64,000 nt of DNA. Origin: Ilyonectria destructans. Lineage: Eukaryota > Ascomycota > Sordariomycetes > Hypocreales > Nectriaceae. Where the stretch lies: the NCBI GenBank assembly GCA_020740775.1, contig JAHEWK010000007.1, forward strand, positions 1,488,001 through 1,552,000. The letters run 5' to 3'. The translations under genes were made by a program, and so were the position numbers. Numbering within the stretch: position 1 is the stretch's first letter; the number at the start of each line of letters is the position of its first letter. This document shows, in pieces, positions 24,501 through 34,800 of this stretch. The notes beneath the pieces were generated by a model, which was not told the DNA's origin, did not search any database, and saw nothing but the letters and a program-made list of their open reading frames with translations.

Positions 24501-24688
24501 TTGATCTCGTCCAGGGCCTTATCCTTGTTGGGGTTGGCAAAGGTCTGCGTGAGGGTTGTGCGGGATGTGGTATCGAGGATGGTTGTGTGGACGTTGACTT
24601 TGACTTGGGGGAGATACTTTTGGACGCTCTCCACCCAGATGAAGCATCCGCAGAAGGGAAGGGGTGTGATGTGTGGTCTGCCAAACAT
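21563..24688 (-). CDS. VIT and von Willebrand A domain protein
   Basis: Intronless frame of 1041 aa. A VIT domain occupies about residues 20-150 (ALDEIKYVFPLYDGVSVVAF, KERQKAKQVYEEA, FTTTIGNVPAGEKI). A VWA domain follows at about 287-460 with a complete MIDAS metal site: DRSGS (D294, S296, S298), the Thr of YGGTEM and the Asp of LLTDG. This pairing is found in inter-alpha-trypsin-inhibitor heavy chains, VWA5A and PARP4, and the C-terminal 90 residues (SWSWSGTLEKVL... AWEMLVEKAETWL) also resemble the VWA5A/PARP4 tail. There is no signal peptide, so it is probably cytosolic. Residues about 770-900 are low-complexity Gly/Phe/Pro/Ser with repeated LFG and FG pairs, reminiscent of nucleoporin FG repeats. 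Function of the fungal members is not known. The start ATG at 24688 (MFGRPHITPLP) sits just before the VIT domain. Confidence 0.9.
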   Translation of the reverse strand: MFGRPHITPLPFCGCFIWVESVQKYLPQVKVNVHTTILDTTSRTTLTQTFANPNKDKALDEIKYVFPLYDGVSVVAFTCTVGDRVIKGVVKERQKAKQVYEEATARGETAGLFEQSLESADVFTTTIGNVPAGEKITVDITYLGELKHDAEVDGVRFTIPTQIAPRYGAAESLSSSHPWFTEEGISITVDAEMPDGSAIKSIQSPSHPISVSIGTTSAAASAEPSLRKASATLSQGAANLDKEFVIQVVATKMGEPSAFVETHPTIPNQRALMATLVPKFKLPAEKPEIVFLCDRSGSMSGTIPDLVAALNIFLKSLPVGVKFNICSFGSNFTFLWRKSKTYSQESLDEAVRHIATFGADYGGTEMVEPFKATVDRRYKDMNLEVFLLTDGAIWDQARLFELVNEKVAESKGAVRVFSLGVGSGASTALIEGVARAGNGFSQTVADNEKMDKKVVRMLKGSLFPHITDYTLDIKYEKSETKAVETEDDDDFEVVEKVMDALSIRTLVEKEEEKEEKPKEKISLFDSNVDADDDTEMADAPNALDTKFDHLPTVAVPRYLQTPATIPPLFPFNRTTVYVLLSDSTPAQKPKSVILRGTSTRGPLELEIPIVNLADKATTIHQLAARKEVKELEEGRGWLTLAKDDAGKLLKEKHEGHFSDMVEREAVRLGVEYQVGGKWCSFVAVEESNDSTGDGPKKEKTVQSTNEFITRVTERGERLDSLANSAVNLSIQSASFSRMARKAPGGVFGTSMFTSKKKSSAAPMASFGAPPPAPLARRLASPIMNLFGGGGSSAPPQQMMQSQGLFGGPPSGGRGGSAFGSSAFGGAPQAPGGGLFGNAPQASAFGNSSSASCSPEGGSPFMSTPSAGASLFGSAPPPPPAAEVARMSVDKRSGGGIGNATPAVEAKKSSTASRRRSLFSMASSPAPASAPASLPTPDTSDPLQTLTSLQTFVGSWSWSGTLEKVLGVTSAAASKLNLPDTVASHTDRDVILATMCAVVFFKKNLKAEKDAWEMLVEKAETWLEEQLGESVEELEKLVESLF

Positions 24689-27490
24689 GATGGCGGTTTA
24701 TTTTTTGGGTTTATTTGAAAGAAAGACTGAAGGGTTCGTGTGGGCTGATGAGCTGGTGTAGATGGATCTCAGCAGCAGGGAGCCAGCTGTGGCGTTAAGT
24801 CAAGAGACGTGATGGATAACAAATCCGGGGTATCGATTCAGAGTGTGATGAAGATGGAAAGTGAAAAGTGAAAAATGACGGACAGCACGTCGTTGATATA
24901 GTCGATGCTGTGCTGCACGAAGTGAATCAGTGATGTCGTCGATTTGAGGGGTTGTTGGTGCTAGTGCGGCTGAGGTGGCGGAGCGCTGGGCTGGGCCTGT
25001 GAAGTTAAGATTACAGGGCTTGGCTAGCAGCGCAGTCGAGGCGGTTTTGCAGTCTGCCAGGCGGGGGTGGAATGGATGGATTGATTGATTGTTGAACTGT
25101 TTGTGATGAGAGAGAGAGGAAGAGATTGATGGGATTGGGAATTGAAGTCGTGTTTAAATGCCCTGCTGCTGCCTGTGTCTTCATCGCAACCAACGGCGTA
25201 CATTGGATGCCTGTTTGGTAGGACGTTGTAAGTGGTGTCCTTACCAAGCACCAACTCACTTCTCTGCCTGAGTCACCAGATTCACCTAGCACAAGCCTCT
25301 TGGCTTGCTCGATAACTGGCTGCCTATGCCGCAAACCTTAGCAGCGACGCGCACGAACGGCGAGTTGAGGGCGTTTTTCCGTGCTGCTGCTTCTAACATG
25401 GCGTCTCGACCACGTCCCCTTAGTCACCGGCGGGCTGTTAGTGCGAGGGAGCCGACGCCTCAGCCGGCCTAACAGCTCGCACCCCTGTCACCGTGGCGGC
25501 GTGCGGCCTGTGAGTGGCCAGACTGCAGTATGCCTTGTGGCCTGCTTTGTCATTGCCTGAGTGCCTGAATGCCTGAATGCCCACGCTGCGGCCAACGACG
25601 GGTATTAGCATGTGAGAGACGGCGCCGTCGCGTTCAGTCAAGGCCAGCTAAGCCAGATTCCTCTTCGGCGTGGCAGGCTGCCCTTTTTACTTGCGCCGCG
25701 CGCTGTACGACGAAGTCTAACCTGCTCCAGCCAGTTCGAGACACCACAGGGCTCACAGGGCTGCTACTGCAGGGGAATTTCCGGTCCCCGAGCGGCCCCA
25801 CGGATGCAAGTGACAAGTGGGGTTCCGTCCCGGCCGCTCCTCTCCCGCATCACCACCGTCCGACAATCATCATCGCGGCAATGACTCTTTACCCGCCAAG
25901 ATTCGTGATTTCAGCGCGTGTGTAAGCCCAATGATTTCTACTCCAGCTTCAATTCCCCCCCAAATCACTCACTACCTCAACATCTTACGTGAACCCGGGA
26001 AATAACACGGGCTTGCCACATTCTCCCCCAGATTCATCGCAATCTTATCGCCAGGCCATCATCGAGAATCGATAAGCGACTACCGAACATCTCTTGTCAT
26101 CTGCCAGTAACCACCTAAATCAGCCATATCCAAACACTCGATAAACGTAAATAAATCACGCACCTAATCAATCCAGTCTTACCTACACTGACCCTTCTGC
26201 ATCGTTGTGAATCTCGCTGTACCCAACTGCCGAACACCATCTCATGCACGTCACACCACAGCGATCCACTTAGCCGTGACGTCAGGACCGCCACCACCTC
26301 TGATAGCAGCTCTATCCAGTCCGGATGTTCTATCACTCTGGGCAATGACAGTATTTGTGTCTCAGCCAATACAGATTTGTCGTTTTATAGCCCAGATACA
26401 CTCCTTTGTATTAGATGTTGACTCTCGTGAGAATGGCGGGTATACAGGTCCTTCCTCTCATCTACACAAGAGCAACATCTAATACTCATCCATCACATTA
26501 CATGAGAACAAAATCAATATTCAGTTACAGTAAGGTTCCCAAAACCATATTGTGAGCTTAAAACATAAACACTAGGCTCAGACATCTCCTCATTTGACTC
26601 CATCATCGCCCCTACCACCCACCCGCACCAGTCATCTCCTTTCCACCCAACTTACAAACAACCACCTCCCACCAAGCATATCCCCCTTTCCAGATTCCTC
26701 GCATACCCCCTCTGTTCATCTCTGCAAACCCCCCACCCGTGCTTGAAAACAAACTTCCCCCATCTACCCACTCCCCAAAACCCTCATCCCATCCTTCACC
26801 GATTCCACCAACCCGACGGTCACCCACCCGCGAAGATGCACCGTCTGGCCGAGAAGTGGAACGATCCTCTCCCCCCAGAGTCACCCCACGCGGCCCGGTC
26901 CCATGAGCCATGTGCCCGGGGCCGTGGCCCACCTACCGCCTGAGCGCCGGCCCATGGTGGTCTGACGTCAACCCGGCCGTGGAGCCTCCATCACGCCAGG
27001 TCCCTGTGGCTGACATACGTCTGCCATGTGCTATGGCAGCCTTTCCAGAACCTTGGTGCCGATATCGTCTTGTCGGTGGTTGACGCGTCCGGTCGCGGGT
27101 GGGCTTCTAGGAACACCGACTTACACTGAGTTGCTACTGTATTTGGGTTCTCGTCGTATTCTCTTCGGGTGCCATTCATTGGTGTTTCGATTCGGATCAG
27201 TTACTCTAGAAGCTCTAGACCCCATGTGTAGAAGCAGGAAATCACAAATCAAAGAATTCGTCTCCAGGAAACAAGATATTAAGATTGGTATTGGATGGAG
27301 ATTGTTATATACTATCAAAGACAGAATTCCTTCCCAAGTTTTATCCCAAGGCCCGTAGGCCGACGCCTCCAAATGCGCCGATTGTAGTAGTAAAATGCAG
27401 ATTCTGTTCCCTTCCTCTTTGCGCCAGAAAACTCCAGGATATCATAATTCATAACACGGGAGTTATGATCCCTTTCCACGAGCCGGGAGT
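24689..27490. other. Gene-poor region between the VIT/VWA and bHLH genes
   Basis: 2.8 kb without a supported gene. It should hold the VIT/VWA promoter (24689 to about 25400) and the 3' region of the bHLH gene (before 27490). Frames at 25438-26005 are Arg/Ser/Pro-rich, overlap on both strands and have no domain match I know. Confidence 0.5.
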
Positions 27491-28899
27491 TTAAGCCCAG
27501 ACTCCAGGAGGTGGCGCCTGATCTCGGCTCATGACTAGCATCTCGAATCCCTCGACGCGATTTCGGAGCTGGTTATTTTCCCGAGCAAGACTCTTGTTCT
27601 GTTTCTCAAGGTGGGCAATGTATTCGGTGGCCTTGCTGAGAATGGTGGCCTTGTTGAGCTTGTGCGCGGGAGCGAGGCCGCCGAGATCCTCCTCACAGAG
27701 CTCGTCCTCGACGCCCTCGGGGGCCTGCTGCTCTAATCGGTGGACCATGACGCGAAGAGCGGGCACAGAGTCGCGGAGCGCGGCAATCTTGTCGTTGAGG
27801 TTTGTCCGGTAGCGCTTCTCGATCATGTTGTGGGCGGTCTTCTTAGGAGGCGAGCAGTGGCGGCGGGTGGCGGGAGGAGGCGAGGTGGACGAACGCGACG
27901 AGGCGCTGCCCGAGCCGGAGGACTTGCGCTTCCGCGAAGGATATCGGTTGCGCGCGTCCTTGGCATCCATGCCGTTCGACATAGGGTTGGTGGCGGTAGG
28001 CATGACGGAGTTCTGGAGCTGGTGAGGCTGAGGAGAGATGGAGGACATGGGGGTCTGGAAGAGAGGCTGGGTGTCGATGTCATTCAGGCCGACTCTGCCA
28101 AAGGGGACAGCATCAGGGATGGTGCCAGCGAGGTCGTTGGGGTTGATGGCGGGGCTGAGCTCCATGTTGTTCCGGGAGGGAATGGTAGAGAGGTTGATGC
28201 TGTCAAAGGGCTCCTGCTTGGGGAGGGCGTCGAGGTCAGGAGATAGAGTAGCCTTGTCGTCCCAGCTGACCCACTCGTTGGCGACGGGAAGCTGGTAGGC
28301 GTTGGCAAAGACGGGCGACAGCGGAGAATTGGGCGAGTGAGACGAGTCGCCGCTGAAGTCGGCAGGGTCGTAGAGCGAGATGGGAAGACCCAAGTTCTGA
28401 GAGGGGGGTTAGGTCTTGTTGGCGAAGAGGTAATGGAGTGATGTAGAGAGTATATGGTGTGGCTTGTGGTGTGCTATGAGAGATGTGGTGGGGATGGCTA
28501 AGGGTTGGATAGAAGGATGGGATTGAGATTGAATCGGATAGGATAGGATAGGATAGGAGGGAGTAGAATAGATGGGTGGGTTGGCGTGATGTTAAGAATG
28601 ACAGGACAGAACAGGATAGGCTTGAGTCTTTGCAATGGCCTGAAGAGGAAGAGTGAGGTGAGGTGAGGGGGAGGAGGGGAACATATGTGTGCCGTAAAAA
28701 CGAGGCCCCAGACCAGGGTACGTGCAACCGCATACCAGAACGGGGATGTGATCGGTGGTGATGCGGACATGTGAATGGCAGAGGCGAGCGATGGGAGATG
28801 GGAGAGGAGATTGGTTCTGGAGGGAAAGAGAGTTGATTGGGAGCATACCTGTTTCCGCTGCTGGGGGTGGTCAAAATAGTCGAATGATACGTCGGCCAT
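27491..28899 (-). CDS. bHLH-zipper transcription factor, SREBP-type basic region
   Basis: Predicted 318 aa from exons 28899-28849 (17 codons, MADVSFDYFDHPQQRKQ) and 28396-27491, joined across a 452-nt GT-AG intron. Basic region and helix 1 are at about residues 203-238 (HNMIEKRYRTNLNDKI). Tyr213 occupies the position usually held by Arg and is characteristic of SREBP-type factors that bind E-box and SRE sites. Loop and helix 2 (LNKATILSKATEYIAHLEKQ) are at 238-282, with an unusually long, acidic loop of about 22 residues, followed by a short leucine-zipper-like helix to about 305. There are no transmembrane segments, so it is not a membrane-released SREBP. It resembles the fungal SclR/SAH-2 class that regulates development, an inference from the motif. 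The tiny first exon and long intron are less certain than the domain, and translation could instead begin inside exon 2. Confidence 0.82.
28536..28555. repeat. Pentanucleotide microsatellite (GGATA)4 in the bHLH intron
   Basis: Four perfect GGATA units with imperfect flanking units, inside the 452-nt intron of the bHLH gene (TATCC on the transcribed strand). Confidence 0.85.
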
Positions 28900-31800
28900 T
28901 GTGTCGATAGTGAAGACGATGATAGACTGAGATGTGTCGATTGATGCTCAGATATGGCTGGAGGCGGAGGTGGCTGTGGCTGGAGATGGCCAGGGGTGGT
29001 GTGTGTGTATGCACGTGTAAGAGAGCGTGCGAAGAGGGGTGTGTAAGGTGTGTGTAGGTGTGTGAGTGGGGGGTGGGTGTTAGTCGAGGCGTTGTCTCGG
29101 TCCGGCGGAATAGATGATTAGGAAGAAGAAGAGGATGATGATGATGATGATGATAAGATGGGATGAGTCGATGAGACGATGGATATGGGAAGAGGTAAAT
29201 CTATTGTTGTCGTCGTTTATTGTGGTTCAAGGTGGTTCAAGGTGGTGGTTGCTTGTCGAAAAGGAGACAAAAGACGTTGGCAGTCCAAGGATATCAGACG
29301 GTCGGTGGTGCGTAGATGGCAATGGTGGGGAGAGTCTCGAGTGATGTATTCAATCAGTGCATAACCACCAACGGGATGAATGGGCAGACACTTGGATGGC
29401 GAGACGGGGCGAGCGATATATAGCTTGGCCCAACGTGGGCGGCGGGCGAGCGAGCAGAGGGCCGCAAGGGCAACCAAGGGCAACAAGGGCACCGGTGTGG
29501 TCCATGACTCCATGGGCTGCGCAGCAGTTGGCGGCGCAAAGGTGAGCGAGCGAGCGAGAGCGCCCGATGAATCTGGCCCGCGTCGTATGACAGGCCGGTC
29601 GACTGGGCGGGGGGTGCCGAGCTTGGCGTGGTGCCGGGGCGGTACGAGCAGTGGACGATATTGGGACGAGACGAGACGAGAAGACACAACAACGGCCACA
29701 CTCCCCCTGTCGGTCGGTCCCTGAAGAGTCGAGGAGACTCCTCTCTCTCGTCTCTCAATATCCCCCCGGCTGCCAATCCCCGTTGTCGTGCTGCTGTGGC
29801 AGTGGACGTGGCATGGGACATTGGCGACGAAGACGACGACGACGGAGCCAACGGGGGAGAGACAAGAGTGAGAGTGTGTGTGTGTGTGTGGGCGTGGGTG
29901 TGGGCGTGAGACTACTACGTCCTACACTATCCCATCCATGGGCGTGGGCCTCAAGACGAGGGGATGCCACCGACGGACATGGGAGACCGCCCGCACCCAC
30001 CCAAGGGCCACCACCCACCAACACCAGCCTGGACCATGGGAATCTCTCGACATGCCATGGGCAATTGGATGGGGACTCGGCGCGTTTCCAGGGATTCCAT
30101 GGGATGTTTTTTTCTCTTTGGCCCTCTGCGCTTTCCAGGGTCCCCCCCCAAGCTCCCTCTTTTCGGGAGACCGGGGTTTGGGAGGGTGTCCCGCTGCCCG
30201 GCCGTCGCCAGGGGAGGGGGGGTGACATCTCTCTTTTTTTTTCCTCTTCGCTTTTCTTGTTCGGCTTTTTTTTCTTTTTTTTGGCTTTTCGTGCCAGGTC
30301 GAATCGCCGATGCGAGGGAGGCGAGAGGGGGGGGGCCGGCGTGGGGAGAGACGGCCCAGATGCAGGTCAAGCGGTTTCTGGGGGGCCATATGTCACATTG
30401 AGTATTCACAAAGTTCATCTACTACGGACAGAGCGAGCGGTCATCTAGCCCTCGACGAAACGCAAAGGATGCGATTTTGAGTTGGAGGGATTCATGTTGG
30501 TTCGCGGCGCGGATATACGGTTCACCAAACCCATACCCCCCTTGGATCAGGGCTCTTGCAAAGTTGATCAGCCGTGACAAACCCGCCTCAAGGTCTCACT
30601 CTGTCTCAGAGCGCAGCCGCATGGTGGAGAGGCCCTCCATTCCGCCGCAGGGATCATTCTTGCAGCATCGTACGCAGGTAAAGTCGGTGATTGACAGCTG
30701 CACGCTTTTCGTGCATCGCTGGCCCCCCCGGCGGCCTGGTGGCGGTCGCGGGGGGAGAAGGGCTGATTTTGTGCACGGCATCGCCGGGCTGGTTGTGCAG
30801 TGGGGGAAGCTTGAGGCTGGTGATGTCTGAGATTGCGAAGTGGTTGACGGCGAGAAAACAGCAGACTGTGGTGTTGTTTTTTTCTTTTCTTTTTTTTCTT
30901 TTATTTGTAGAGTGTGATAGCCGAGTAAGAAGTGGCTTGATGCGAGAAAAATAAACATTGATATTGCGTTGCTTCGTCCATTCTTCCTTTCCTCGTCGCT
31001 ACACGTCTCCCCTCCTCTCACGGCCGTGTACCTGAACATGCAACTTTGAATGACACTGACTGCCCAGTTAGGAAATCACGGAAACGACCCAATCACGCGC
31101 ACCGATGGAATCATCTCCCCTCCCCTAGCTGGGCGGGACTCACCGTGGGGACCCTCTGATCGCAAGTCGTGGGACGCAGCACCGACCATGATGAATGACA
31201 GGACCGCGCCAACTGCTCTTTGTCATGCCCTTCCGCCGAAGTTGATGGACACGACGACGCCATAGCCATAACGGCAACAGAAAAGCCATATCATTGCCAA
31301 TTGCTATGAACACAAACGGCGAGCACGAAACCGAAGAACAATAACGGTCATGGGATTCTCTGCATACCCAGCTCAATCAATGCCTCGACATCGCTTCTCC
31401 AAAGCCATCCCACCCAAAATACTTTCGGCCCCCCACCACCCCGTCATTAACACCGGCCCTGCACAGCACCCGCACGCCCACCCCCTCCCCCGGCCCATGG
31501 CAAAGACGCATAACCGCACAAAGTAGGGACAACACAGCAAGAGAAGAGAGAAATGCGATCCCGATGCCAGATCCCGAAACATTCCACAACGTCCCAGCGG
31601 CCGACAAAGCCAGCAGCACAGCGGTCCGCACCACGGCGGCTGCCCATCATCGCTGGCCGCCGGAGTCCAAACTGCCCACCATGCCGCTCTCGCCGCAACT
31701 CGGCCGCACTGACCGCCATAACCATCGAGATTCCTCCGCCGCACGCCAGCTGGTGTAGTAGTGTAGTAGTGTAGCGCGCCGCCTCTTGCTACGTCGTAGG

Positions 31801-34800
31801 TACATCCGGCTGGCGTTCCGCGGAAACAGGCGGCGGCGCGCGGCGGCTTTTCCGTAGGTTGCGCCAAGTGGTCGCCGGACTGTTGCGCTTCTCTCTGACA
31901 GCGGCTGGGGAAAGCAGGTCCCCGAGACTCGAAGGGGAGAAGATGTGCACCAACAACCAACAACAGGTAGCTGTCTCGCCGAGACGTGCAGAAGACCGGG
32001 GAAACAATAAAGCACAGCAAAGCAGACTCAAGCCGTTAGATTAATGGCGGCCAATCAGCGAGGTTGTAATTATAACCCAGAGCGATGCCGAATCTCGAGC
32101 ACAAAATCCCAAAGTGGCTTCTCCTCATCAGCATCAGGGACAAATCCAGATGCAAATTCACAACTCCCATCACTATCACCGCGCATAAGGCTACCCCTCC
32201 CATCCAGCAAGAATAAGAAAAGAATAGTGCTACACAATTAGTCCAGATATTCCGGCCCCCATCGCCAAAAACACGAAAGCCAAGCAAGCATAAACCCGCC
32301 CCTCCCAACCCCTCCCCCCCTCCTCAGCCAGATCGGAAGGATACGTACCGCTCATCAATCCATCATCTCGATCCCCTCATCCCCGTCCCCTGCTCCGGCA
32401 ACAGCCCAGCTCCGCGGGTTCGTCGTGACACCGGGCATCTGGTTTGCGAATGGAGACGTCGTACTGTAGTGCCAGGCACAGCGTAGTGCCCGCCGCCGGA
32501 GAAGGCAAGAGGAAACCACCATTGACGGGGCCTCACATGGACAAACCAGGCGGCTCTAGGTTGTAAAGGCGCCCCTCCCCTCGCCCCAAAGCGTTCGACA
32601 TGTGTCAAAAGTGGCCTGATCATCCGATGGGCTCCCAAACAGCCCATTCCAGTCCACCAGCACCAGCGCCCACCCGGAAAACGCGTGAGCGGAGAGGGCC
32701 GGGACGGACGGGCCACCGTACGGCCCCGCGAGGATTTGTCGCGAAAATGCGCACGCTAGACGCAATGTCACGGCGCGGTGTGTTTTAGCGCCGCGAGTAC
32801 CTGGCAGCCATCTCGAGAAATTATCGTCCAACCGTCCCGGCCGCTTCTCGAACCCGTAACGGCTCCGTCCTCGGGCCATGTGATCGGAAACACAATGGGA
32901 CGGTTTTGCTGCCACAGCCTCGCAGGCGAACGGACGGCTCTCGCCTCCGCCAGATGAGAATGAAGCCCACGAACAACACAAAAAACAGCGGGGCGGTGAC
33001 GGTGACGGTGACGCTTATGGAGCGCATTGCCGGTTCATGGGCTACAGTTGCTCGAAACGTCGCTCCGACGCGGGTGAGGGCTTCCATCCGGCCTTCCATT
33101 CTAGCAAGGGTGGGTGGCAATGGGAGTGAGGAGGGAAGGGCACTTTGATGCCGGCGGGTAACGGAAGCGCGTCTCAGACAGAAGCAGACAACGAAAGGCC
33201 GGCGCATGGGGGGGGAATGTGCCCATTGTGCGGCGGAATTGGGCGACGATGGGGCCAACGCTCATGGAACCGTGCCATTCCCACGATGGACCATCTGCCA
33301 GCTTCCGCATCTTGTTCGTTTGTTCTGCCGTGGTTTCCATGATTCCCATGGGCTTTTCTGCTTGCTGTCCTCGCTGTCGTCATCCCGGTCCCGCCAGTCT
33401 GGGATGCCGAGTACGAGGCCGATGGATTGTCCAGATGACCGCCCCCCATGGTGCTATGGCCTTGTTCACCTGCCGTGTGAGTGTAGTGTAGTTGGGACGG
33501 TTCGGCGGCGCAACGCCGTCCATAGTTTAAACAACACGCAATGCGCGCAACTCGTACCTTACTCACCCTTCGTACTTCGTACATCGTATGTATAAACGCA
33601 ACCTCTATTCTCACCGCGACTCACTACCCGCCTTTGGATGGCAACTCGTCTAGCATTGGATCCCGATGAGTCCGATCGTCAATCTCGCTCAGCTAGCCGC
33701 CTGGTCCAAGCTGCTTGTCACTTGTCATTCTCTCACCCCCCCTCCTCCGGGCTGGCGCGCGCGCGTGTGTCCCGGCCGTGCTACGCTACGCTGTGTGTGT
33801 CTCTACACCCCCGGGCCTACAGTAGAAGGCGGAAATACGGTACGTAGCGAGCTGCCAGTAAACTTAGCCCATCCGTCGCTGAGGGCTGAGCGAACAGGGC
33901 CGCCATGTGCGTTTTCCAACGGCCCTGCAGGCAGCGGGCCGGGTCGGTTATCCCACTGTCCTCAGCTCCAGCACTGGACTATCGAGGTTGTACTGCGTCG
34001 TAGGTACGAAGTACTCCATACTTCCCCCCAGATCTCCATCTTGGGGTTGCCTGTTTTTACTTTTTCTGTCTGAGCCATCGGGCGCCTTTTTACTTTTTTT
34101 CTCATCGGGGCCTTGCAGGTTGCTTTTTCCCCGGCCGGCTGTCAAGCATCTGGAATCCTAAATCGCATCGGTCCACGGCAGTCCAACCGCTGTGCAGAAA
34201 CACCAACAAACGGTGATAGGTAAGGTACCTACCTACACACGCAAGGCCAACTGTACAACATGTCCCTTTTCGTCCACTCGTGTCCCCCCTTTTACCCTCG
34301 TAGATGTGGGGATGATGCGCTCGGCAACGGGGCCGCATCGTCTGGTTATGCCTCTCAGCCAACACACAGCCGCAGCAGCACAGACGCTCGCTTTTTCTCG
34401 ACTATCGATAACTGACAGCTCAAGCGCAGCATCGAGATTGCCTCGCCTACACAGTCCATACGTCCGCAGTACTACGTACGTGCGCCAGCTGTGGATGCCG
34501 TCCCTCATCTCCCTCGCTTTGGCCATCCTCGCCCTATCACTTGTCTCCCGCCGTTCGATAATCGTCCTCTTCAGCCCTTCCGGCGGCCATGTCCGATCGC
34601 CAACGACGCCAGAAATCCTAAACCCCGGTGAAGCAGCGACCCTGCGACGCTCCGAGCCCCCGGCCTGCCAGAAAAAACGACACGTTCCTCCTGCGGTTCC
34701 GCGTACTAGACTTTCTCTCCAGAGCGGCATTATCTGGTATAGTGCGCCCCCATCCCCACGCGCCCTCCCGCCCCGTAGATTTTGTGCGGCTGGGGTACGT

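Noticed and set aside
31373..32020. 215-codon minus-strand frame with a hydrophobic alternative frame inside
   Set aside because: Cys/Arg/Pro/Gly-rich translation, competing long frames on both strands and no domain; the more protein-like 31377-31634 frame has no ATG.
32090..32240. Minus-strand short frame ending FVPDADEEKPLWDFVLEIRHRSGL
   Set aside because: Looks protein-like and has an acceptor-like site upstream, but the preceding candidate exon has a stop in the required phase, so no gene model closes.
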